The position numbers were made by a program, and so were the translations under genes. Of a stretch of DNA of 64,000 nt, positions 11,433-23,400 are shown one piece after another; positions within the stretch are counted from its first letter, which is position 1, and every line of letters starts with the position of its first letter. Origin of the DNA: Brachypodius melanocephalos (lineage: Eukaryota; Chordata; Aves; Passeriformes; Pycnonotidae); NCBI GenBank assembly GCA_013398615.1, contig VZSR01003807.1:1831180-1895179 (forward strand), in the 5' to 3' direction. The notes beneath the pieces were generated by a model, which was not told the DNA's origin, searched no databases, and saw only the letters and a program-made list of their open reading frames with translations.

Positions 11433-14400
11433 CTGATGAAAAACAAAATGGTCACAAGAACATAGATCACGTGCAAATAATATACTCCAAATAACCCGTT
11501 ACCATTAGATTAAAAAAAAAAAAAAAGAATAATTATATTCTGATCTATTTATGGAGAGATTATCTCAATTCTGTCTACATTTAGGCAATTTCAAACCTGA
11601 ATCATTTTCTCCTCTAATTTAACCATATGCCCTTGATCATGATGACAAAGCAATCTGTGCCAGAGTTAGGCTGCAAACCAGAAATGTATTGCGCTATTTT
11701 GAACAAAAGAAAGGTCTAAAACATTTTCTGTGAATAAGTTAAAAACATCCTGCTTTCAGATGCTCATAAGCAAAGAAAATAGTACTGTAGATACCAAGCC
11801 AAACAAAAATAGATCAGTCTGATAGAAGGATTCCAAAAAGAACTGCCCCCAGGGAAAATGATCAACCTTTCAAACTTCTGGTATCCATTTCTGCCTACTT
11901 CATAGCCTGTGCCTTCAGAACAGCTTTTATGGCTATATGGTGGTCTGGCCAAGAGAGACCTCCATAAGCTCCTTACAGTCTCCATTTTCACATGATTCAG
12001 TGGCTGTGTGCTGGCACAAAAAAGCCAGGAGCAGTTCACAGAAAATAAGATGTAATTCTGTGGTGGCAGTACCTCTTTAAAGCAGTCATCAAACTACATC
12101 AATTATTGTGAGAAACTAGCTATACATTGTTTTTTTCATTTGAGTTTGTTTAGGTTTGTTTTGTTTGTTTGTTTAAAATGAAAGCTGCTGTTTGGCATTG
12201 ATTTGATGCAGTAATCAGAAAATTCCTCTAAAATATCATTATTTTCATCTAAAAATTTCTCTTTGGCATTGGAAACATGTAATTAGAATCTGAGACAGAC
12301 TTTCCAATATGGCCAGTACTTAAAACTTTAAAGATATCAAGCAGCTAGAAAAGAGAAAAATTGGAATGCAAATTAGCTGTAATGACATCTAACACTCAGA
12401 AGCCTGTCTCCAGCAGAAACCTGCCCACTTGTGCTGAGAAGTTTCTGGTATATTTCTAGATCTGCAAAAGTAAAAATGATTTCAACTGAGAGGCAGGAAG
12501 GTCACTTCAGAGAAACAGTTGCTAGGAAACATCCCTGAAATTTTTAGTATTACTGTTCATACTCTCTTGACTGTATTTCCTGTTATATATGAGAAGCAGA
12601 ATTTAAAGTTATGACTGCCCTGATATTAGGTTTTTATTCTGGACTACAAAAACTGTCTAATGTCAGATTTGGTATTTGCAGGAATGCAGCAACCCACAGA
12701 ACATAGAACCTACACTCAGACTTGACTATTAAGGTAAGCATCACCCACAATTCACACCACCACTCCTTTTTGGATATACAGGTCTCACTCAGACATCCAT
12801 TCCTATTAAAGCATATGAGAAGCAGCTATAAAATAAATAGGTTATTTTACCAGAGTGAAATTTTGGGGATTTTTTTGGTTTAATTCTATTACAGGACTTT
12901 GAATGGTGATATTTCCATGAGCACTTTTACTAATTTTCAGATAAAAGGAAGGATTTTATAAATATAAAGCTTAATTTACCTGATTCAATTTTATTGAGTA
13001 TTTTTCTTGCACACTGTACAAAGGCCTCTTCAACATTTTCCCCTGTTAGTGCACTTGTTTCCAAGAACATCAGCTCTGCATTTGACATTAAAAAAAAATT
13101 CTCAAAACAAGTCTGGAATACCAGGTATAATAGCTGAAAGCATGAAAGCTAGGAGCAATAAAAATATTTTTACAGAGATCTACAGTCAAAAAGCATGGTC
13201 CAGAAAAACTAATTTTTAATGGCAAAACCACAAAAAACATCCTTTAAAATTTACTGAGGGACCCTAGAAAGCTGGGATCCAAAGATAACCTGGGCTGTGC
13301 ATGTAAAACTGTGCTTGAAACCAAACTTCATACAGTTTCCCATTAAATACAGGTTATATGCAAAAGTGAAGCCAGTGATCAGAGTTGGTAGAAAAGACTT
13401 CAATTGATTTATAAAAGCAAAACCAGATTTTGCTGATGGCAAGACTGCAGCACAGAAGCTGAGAACAAGACTGGCTTTAGGTGACACAGAATCATGTCCT
13501 CAGTCTGGAAATTCTGAATTCAACAGACCAGGGAATAGCTGTCTGGATCCATGCCCTGCACTGAACTCAGTTTTCAATGAGCAAAATTCATTGCTTCAAA
13601 TTGCAGCACACTCCATACAACTTTGTCTGTTATCGACAGAATCTTTAACATGCTGAAAAATGGGAATTCATTTTCTCCTCAACTCTTTGAAGGCAAGGCA
13701 ATACCTGAAGTTGTATTACATTTCCTACAGAATATATCTCCACATAGAGGGTATTCTTAAAGGAGCAGCTGTGAGTGGAAGAACCACTCGTAATGAGACT
13801 CAGGTAGTACACGTAGTTTCCACTGTAGGCACTGCCTCTCTGGACTTCAGGTACTGACAGAACTCTTTTCTGTAGACAGGACACAAAGTACAGCCTAACT
13901 GCACAAAAATGTAAATGGTTTGAAGCATTATGCATCTTTGAACGCTACAGGAAGGTTTTGTACTACTTACCATTTTCCTGTGCAAACCGGGATGCTTCTA
14001 AAAAAGTGACTTCACGATCTGCATCAAGATCCTTTTTGTTTCCACACAGTATTATCACAATATTTTGACTTGCTAACATTCTTGCATCCGTCAACCAATT
14101 GGTAAGTGCATTGTAGGTTTCCCGGCTGTGCAGGAAATTAAATCCTTTATTAGGACACACTCATTTCTCGTGAACAGATCACCAAACTGAAACTCAAACA
14201 GCAAATCTGTGTTTGTGGCAAACAAACTGCTGGTAGTCAGGCAAGGCACCTACACATCTCAGTGTACCAGTGATGAACAGGGAAGATTATCAAATTCCTT
14301 CATGGAACTATTTAAGAGCTTGAATATTTAAAAATCAAAATTAAATTAATCACAATATATAAACACACAATGATAAAAAACACTGTGTTAATGTGAAAAG

Positions 14401-17400
14401 CTGAGATTTTAAGCTCTTACCTAGTTTCAACTTTTGAGCATGGCATTTTGGGATAACAGAATAAGATATTGTTCCACATGGAATTCAACTGATACTTAAA
14501 TGACCAGTGGGACTGCATGAATTTACGAGGTTTGTCTACGTGTGTATGCCTGAATTTTCACACCGGTGTCAGGACCTACACTGCAGGCAGCCACCCTGTG
14601 CAGCAATGTATTTGAACAGCTTAGGCCACAGTGTGCTCCAGCCAAATCGTCTTTAGTCATTGCTATCAGAACCCTCTGGAATTTGTCAAGGTTACTAAGA
14701 CATAAACTGTTCTAAAGTAAGGAAGAAGAGGCTGAGAAACAGAATACCAAGACTGCAAGAACTAGATAAAAGAGGGCCATGAAGCACTGGAGTGTAACCA
14801 ATCGTATTTCCTGAAAGGTGCATACTGAATGTGTGGACAAGATAGAGGCATCAAACAAGTGATGTGTGATCGCGTGAACAGTAGTTTTAGAATGTGTAAA
14901 TATAGCTTAATGTAAACAATAAATGGCTTCTGCTTAATCATATTGGTTAGTTGTCCAGAAGTTCTGAGCAACCCTGCACACGCCACTTGCCATTGTAGCA
15001 GTGGTCAGGGAGAAAGCTTTCAAGCAGTAAGACTGACAGATGACTCCAGCTGACCTTAAGCACAGAACACAGATTTCAAAGCCTGCTGAGAGAACTGTTC
15101 ACTCACAGAAGAACAAGCAACAACCTAGTGAACCACCACTGACCAACCCAAAACTCATCTGACAAATATCAGTCACTGGTGGCAGGAAGAATGTAAACAC
15201 GTGTAATGGTAAGGTGTTTTATTGGCTGCCTATAATATTAAAATATTGAAAGTAGCAGAGATGAACAGAATTTTGGCCTACAATTAAAGAATGTGTAGGC
15301 AGAGCTAGATTCTCCAGAGAATGACCTTTTATCCCAGCACACTAATCAGCAGTTCCCACAAGAAAGGGTGCACCACCTTGGTTTAGGGTGGCTGAAGTCT
15401 GCTCTTGCTTCTGTGGCAAGGCTTGGTGAGCCAGTGGCTGCATGCAGTCCACCATTATTGGATGAGCAACTGGGGGCCCAACCCCCACCAACCTGTGTAA
15501 CTCTTTAGGATTGTTCACATTTGACATCCACAATATCTCATGTAATCAAGTTCCAAAGCTTAAATATGCAATGAAACAGAAGTACTTATTTTACTTTCTT
15601 TTCTTCCTGCCCAATCTCAATTAGAGCATTGGGTACTTGGGGAGGAGGAATCATTGTGCATTAATTGGATCAGGCAGTCTATGGGCAAAAGAGCTGCTGG
15701 CTTTCTTACCTGGTTATATCATAGACAAGCAAAGCACCTGCAGCCCCTCTGTAGTAACTCCTTGTTACAGACCTGAAACAGAATTACAAATACATGTTTC
15801 TGTGGTGCCTTCACTGTTTAAAATCTGGGTTAATATAACACAATCTGTATTATGAAACAGAATTCTTATTTACATATTTAGAACAAAACATATTTTTTAG
15901 ACAAATGTTATCAGCTGTGCAGCAGCAGACTAATTATAACCAGGATTTTGAAGAAACACTTTGATTAAATATAGCTGTGTAAGGAATCTCAAAGTCCATT
16001 ATGACCCCTGTGGTGCTGAAGGTATACAAATCATCAATAATACATGACCAGACACAGAAATGATAGCTGGCCAACACACTGAAGAGACCTTGTTAATGAA
16101 GACTACAAATCACAGCCCAGCTTTATTTAGTCAGAAGTATATACAAGGGACTTGTTTGATAGAAGACATTTACCTGGATTGCTGCCCATTACTCAGACTT
16201 CTACTGTCATATTCACCTTTGTTAACCAAGCCTTCTCCCAAAACAAAGAGACCTCAGACACACACTCCGTATCCCCCCCCCCAAAAAAATATATATATAT
16301 ATAAAATATGGATGTCCTATTTGATGGTGAATGTACTGAGGAATCCATTAGATTTTTATGAAATTTGATCTATGCCTCAGATGTAGACCACTTAAAATAC
16401 AGCATTAAAAGCACATTGATTATTACAAGCTGACAAATTGATTGTTTTTTCTCTAAGAAACTTAAGATATCTCAGTCTTTATAGAAATGTATTTACCCCA
16501 ACGAATCTGACTGATTTTTTTCTTCTCTAATAAAACTGTATATAATTATACTGTGCAATTGTTTTCATGCAGATTTTGAACAGCTTACAGCTTCCTGACA
16601 TTTACTTATTCCAACCAATAGAAGGTCTCCTAAACACAGAGTTAGGTGTATACTCTTAGTTAAAAAACAACTATGAATTTGGCCGTTGAACAAGATTTTG
16701 GTCATCTATTTCATTCATGTACCTTAACAGAAAATGCCCAATGAAAGAAAGGGCAGAAACTCAGATCCTGCAAGGCAGCATTGCTCTACCAAAACTGATG
16801 GATCTGTGTCACTGTCCAGGGTGGAAGGTTAATATGAAAGCAAACAATTCCACTGACCAAAAAGTTTGCCTACTTACAAGCAGAGACAAACAATATTCAC
16901 CACACACAGCAGCAATTATAATAATACTTATCAGAATGGCTGAAAAGCCTACCTGAACCGCTCCTGTCCTGCAGTATCCCATATCTGCAATTTTACATAT
17001 TTACCACCAACATTTATGATCTTTGAACCGAATTCCACTCCTATAGTATGATTTGAGTCATCTTTGACTACAAAGAAAATAAAAAAAGAAAATTAAACTT
17101 ATTTGAAGAATATTTAGAGTGAATAGTTTTTACACAAAATGATTTAGGTATTATCAAAACTCCTCAATGGTCAAATTACAAACTTCCTGAATCATCAAAT
17201 TCAGATATCATAAGCTCACTGCCTCCACACAGAAATGAAAGTTCTTACAAGTTTTGACAGTTTAGTCAATCCAAACTTATTACTAGAGAGGCCTGCTTTA
17301 ATAATTTCCAGTTCACTTTAATAAGTAGCAAGATACTTTTTGTCCACTTTTTTCAAACTATGTTTTCCAATACTTTGATGCCATATAAAATTAAAATTCA

Positions 17401-20400
17401 TGGGAATGCACACAATCTTGACCATGAATATGCAAGAGCCAATTCTTCTTTAACACACAAAATTAAGATACTTGCTCTATGTATGCTGTTGATATCACAA
17501 AATCTCAGCAATTTACAGCTGCCCTTACTAGAAGCAAGGGTTTGTTTCAAGTTCACTCAGAATCAAGCCATGTTCCTTAGTGCTGACACATCATTATCCT
17601 TAAGTATTCCTCAAGAGATAAGGTGAATTACTGTTTGGTTGAGAAAGACAACAATCACCTTAGATTTACAAAGGTTTCTAAAAGCATATTATTTTTGCTT
17701 AATCCTGATGCCAAATGTACAATCCAACAAAATTTTTCCTTTTATGTTATCTGCTCATCTCTGAATAATATTGACAAGTGAATCTCTATCAGTATTTATC
17801 ACAGACCACAGTCCTTAAAAAAGAAAACAGAGTTACTATTTATTTTGAAAGATGCTACAGGTTTTCTAAATCTACTCAAGCAATTCAACTTTTCTTTCAT
17901 TATGTTTTCTAAAAGATCCAAGTCTCTACTATATATCTAGGGAATCTTGTAGCTGCAAATTATACCTCTCACAGAAAGTAAGTCTGGGTTTTCACCAACA
18001 TCTTGTTATATTTATTTGAGAGTAACAGAACAATGTTCCATATTAGGCTTTAGATTAAAAACAAACAGTGAGCAGTAAGAATTTACAGCACGGTTCTGAA
18101 CATAATTCTTTCCCGAATCCTCACCTACACAAATAAGAGAATTAGGGGAGCTTCCACACCAATAATAGGTACTCATGCAGGCAGAGCTTTTACCTGTGGT
18201 ACAAGGCAGTGGAGAACTCTTACTGTCCTTCACGTGTACTTACATTTCTTTTCAATAAATTGGTGTAGCAAACAGGATTTTCCAGTTCCAGCATTTCCTA
18301 TCACCAAGAACTTAAACAGGAAATCTGAAGATTGAAAGAAAAAGAAAAAAAAAATTGTTGAATTTTAGTACGGACTCACATTTTTGTTAGAAGACCAAGC
18401 TCACAATCCAGTTATTCTCTTGCAGCTGTTATTTCAAAGAGAAGGGAATAGATGACGAAATTAGCAAAATAGCAATAAATCTGAAGAATTATCCAGCCTG
18501 CAACAGTGATGTTACACAGCAAAAATTAAGAATTCTTCTTTATGGAGAGGTAAGAAAGACAAAACAAAGCAGAAATAGCTGAACCTGAGTTCAGTTAAAA
18601 TAGGCTGATTCACAGGTAAATGGTTGGCTTGTATTCCAGTAATGTGCTTAAAGAGTGTGTAAGCTATTAACTAAAGTCAACACGAATATATAATTATATC
18701 ATTCCTCAAAATCCTCCACATCTACAATTCCAGAGAGGGGTGGTTGTTTTGGGGTTTTCTGGGGCGGGGGTGGTTGTGGGTTTTTTGCTGTGGTGTTGGT
18801 TTGGTTTTGGGGGTTTCTTTTTGGTTTAAAATTTACATTAATTTGAACTTTTCTACTAAAAGTTTAATACTCATACTTTGTTTTTAATCCTAATACAGCT
18901 GTGACAACCACAGTATTTCTCTGCAAAATTTAGAGGGAAGAAATCATTTTTATTCTAGGATGCCTAGTTTGACATTTCCTCCACATGTTAAATTAATACA
19001 CATGTATTTCTGTTACCTATTTATGAGCCATTTATATCCATGTTCACTGGTAATACACATTTTCAAGATTTATGACCCATTTCTATAGTTTTAACAGTTA
19101 CATAAAATGCTTTAATGCTACCACCACCAACCTGCTTTCAGTTTTGCTAAAGACTGAAGAAAGCTTCCCTGTCTTACTGCTCTCAAAAATGATAAACTGA
19201 TTAGAAAGCTTACAACTGCTTCCCCTAATATATTACCACCAAAGGAACCTTTACAGCTCATGCAAGATTCCCTATTTATTTTTCTACCAGAAGCAGATTT
19301 TTTACTTTTTATTGCACAGTTTCCCTAAGAAACAGAGCAGGTCTCCAGAAGACATCTGGTAAGCATGCAAAGAAAATGATGAAGTTTGCAATATTGACAA
19401 AAATAAAAACATTAATTTTGTTAAGAGTGTTCAAAGCTGTCAAATGGGCTATGTGAGTATTTGCCTAGGGGATGGCAGAATAAAAAGAAAACTAAATTAT
19501 GCACACAAGTCAAAGAACCGATAAAATCCTCTACCAGAACCTCATCTGAGTACTTAGTTTCAAAAATCTAATTTAAGAGCACACAAATCTATGTGTTCAT
19601 TCCATTTCATGAAGGAGTTACTTGTTATGGTATACCATAAACACTCCCTAGCAATGGCAAAAGGAACAAATAAGTTTCTCAAATGCTAAGAAGATTCCCA
19701 CTGCTAAAAAGACAGGGCTGTGAGTCCTGGGAATGTCTACCATTCCTCATCTTCACCTGTCTTCTGGATTTTTTTAATATTTAAAATGAGGTAATGTTTT
19801 ACTAAGGGTTTCTGCTTTTTTACATTTTGCCCTTCTTGTTTTGAATGCTGTAACAGGTTTGGAATAGATGCTGAATTCTACCCTTCTCAGAAGATGGCTG
19901 TTTCTTGCTCACAAATATGACCATTTACACGGTCAAGATTTCATGTTCCAAAATCCTCTCATTCGTCACGCCCCCACCCAGCTGCTTAGGCTTTCTGGAT
20001 TGAAAAAAAAAAAAAAAAGTTACAAAAAAGGACTTTCCTTCAGGTTGTGAAAATTTTGTGTTAACTCCTCTAAAGAGGGGCCCTTCATGTCATCTCAGCA
20101 GCAAAACATGCAGAAGCTGAGAATCCTTCACTCTATCAAGTCTTCACTATTAGTATGAAATGTAGATATCATAAATAGCCCAAAGCATTAGGTTAAGAAA
20201 AAAATCATCTCAAAGAAAGCCAAGTTTCAATTTTTATGGATCAAATATCACTGGTTAGCTGCCTTTTACACAATTTTGTGTATTTAAACTACTCTGTGTG
20301 TGTATGTGCGTATAATCTCACTGTTTTTACCACTTTCACAGTACCTCAAAATGCAAGATATTCTGAACAACTAAAATAATCTGTTTCTGATTCTGAAGTT

Positions 20401-23400
20401 TTTCCAAATACAAATCTGAAATCCAATTAAAACTGGTTCTACTTTGTATCTGGTGAATGCTGTTTGTCAGATTTTCTCCTCATTTACAATTACAAAATTC
20501 AACTTTTACAATTCAATTATCTTCCTTTTTTATCCCCACGGAAGACTCCTGTTATTACCAGTAGCACAACAGCTACCGCAAACCTAAACCAGGGAAAGGC
20601 TAAACCCAAAGCTCCATTTCCCCACTAATTTGCACTGTAACTGCAAGCACTGGTCAAATGTGGCTCATGTATTTGCAAACCACAAACCCACAGTGAGCAG
20701 CAAATTTAACACGCTGCTCCCTTCTGCACACGCAGGCTGCAGGCCAGTCAGGCCTTGGGACAACCATGTCACTGCCAGGGACTGGTCTGGACAGCACTGT
20801 ATTTTTCCCTGAGGTGTTTTAAATTGAAGTGCTTTGTATTTTGCTCTGAAACCAACAGTGCTGTTTGGGGATTTTATATTCACGTTATATTACATTGATA
20901 ATATATTTTAGCAGTGCTTCACAATAGACTCCTAATTCCTATCAAGATTCTATTGTGCCAGACAATAAAAGGGAATTTGTCCTATGAATAAATCACTTGG
21001 ATGCCAGTTCAATTCCTGCTTACTTAGTAGACAAAAATAAATTTCCATCTGACAAAATAGCAAATGAGCTTTTTAAGATGAAACTTGAAACTAGTTACAA
21101 TTCACTTTTTCCACAGTAGGAAAGTAAGATAAATGTGTTTTATTCCACCAAACTAAGAGAAATGTGTTTTGGTCCACATAAAATGAAAATGTTAGTCTTC
21201 TAACAAAAAAAATATAATCTTTCTGCAAAGGTAACATTGTTTCCAAACACATGTAGACTCAAAGACACTATTACATTCACGAATATAACCACGCTTCTAT
21301 CATTTTAAACTCCAATTTTATGTAAATTATTTGAAGTACCAAAAAGCTTTTAGATTCATGTTATCAGTTTATCAAAGAGCACTGGATAACATGGTTCAGG
21401 AAATACGGAATGCTCGGCACATTTAATCAACTGCAAGGAAGGACAAGAAAAAGGCTTTGCCAATACCAAATGTTAAAAGTACCGAGATTTAACAAACTTT
21501 TACGTTCATAGCATAGCATATTAACAAATAAGGTAATATTAAGTAAGAACAGGGAGAACATTTTTCATCTTGTTATTCTGCAACTTCTTTCTTATAATGT
21601 CATTCTGTATGACAACTGGTACCACAACAACTACATTTTTATTACTTATTTTAGCACATGATTTAGGACATGAAATGTTTTCTCTTTAAGCTGTATACAT
21701 CTATGTATAATTTAGCACAGTTTGGAAGCACAGAAATCAAATGGGATTGGGCAGACAGCTTCTTTAAGACCATCACTGTGGACTCAAACTTGAATGTGGA
21801 TTCATTCTTAGCAACTTCAGCAAATGCAACTCACATTCTAGTGTTTGCACTACTGCTTAATTGCTCTAGTTTTTCTTTTTGGTGTCCTCTTCCCAGAGGA
21901 GTTCACTTCATTTCATTGCTTTTTTTAATATCTTTTTTTTTTTCCAACTGACTAAGCAGCTCAGAGCTCCAGCATTCCAGCCAGCTGCCAACGCTGTCAC
22001 CCTAGAGAAACTTTTCTTTTGAATTCTGTTGTTCCTTCTTCATAGAAAAGCTGAAAACATCATTCAGATGTTACAAATGCTTGCTGCCATGCTGGCTACT
22101 GAAAAGGTCTAGAAAAGTTAAAGCACTTCACCTTTAAATAAGACCATCTTTACACAGAAGGGATTTAGGATCAAAACTGAACTCTGTGCTGAAGGGAAGA
22201 AAGGTTACAAAATATGCACTACAGAAATCATAAGGAGACGAAATGTAGCACAGCATGGCTGTTTAAGGAAATAAGGCATTATAAAGAATCAGCTTACTCC
22301 CCTCTGAGAGCTACATGCATCACCTGATCCCAAACTGGGTAGGGGGTGCAGGAAATAAAACTTATTTTCTAGCACAGGCAAAAAGGAATAAAACTGTGGC
22401 TTCACCCTAAAGATGCACCAACAGCACAAGCTGTTAAACTACATAAATTACATCAAGTCTTTTGTGTTTTGTTTTTTTTTTTCTTTTGGGGGTGGTGGTT
22501 CAGTGTGAGCTGAGGGGAAAGGAGAAGAGAGACAATTGTGGGCTTTGACTCAAGCACCAGCAAAAACAGATGGTTGATGTGGCAACCACCCCCAGACATG
22601 CAACCTCCTCCTTTGACTGAAGTCTGCTCCAGCAGAAGAAATAGTCAAGCAGCTTCTGAGATGCTGTAGCTTAAGTCTTTAAAACGCAATGAGAATTGAA
22701 TAGTTTCCTTTACACTGCTAATACAGTAGGGTAGGGGAGAGACCAAATTATCCCCATTCTCAGTTTGAAATCCTCCCAACATCTTGCCATAGAGTGGGAT
22801 TTATATCCACTAATGCTAACCCGTTGGAAACTTTCTCATTCATGGCACAGGGCAGGAGGAAAGAGTGCTCTGAAGCATTGCCACTGGCACATGCTGCCTC
22901 TAAATGAAAGGAGGAGCTATTCCCACTGCTTACTCCTTTCTCTAGCAGAATGTTAGCAAGATAAACAGGTAGAACAGATCAACCTGCCTCTATTCCAATC
23001 TGCAAAAAGAATGCTTCAAAGAGGGAAGATCTGTTTCTGTACAAGCAAAAGAGCTATGCTATCAAAGAAATAAAATCAGATTTGAAACAAACTGAAGACC
23101 AGGGTGATAAATACAAATACCATCAGGTAAATGGCAGGGGATGGGATGGCAAGAAAAGGATGAATCAAATTGTCCAGACCAAAAAGAATTATTTTCAAAC
23201 AGAAAGGAAAGACTATACATTCTCTATCAATAACAGGAACTGGTAAACTTATGTGACCAGATTGGGATTTATAGACACTGGTAGAAAAAAACACAAGGAA
23301 CTAAGCAATTAAGAGATTTGACTTGAATCTTCCACATTGCATTTATTCAATGCTTGCACAACTTTCATCCTTCTATCATTTAAAATCCAAAGGTTGCTTT

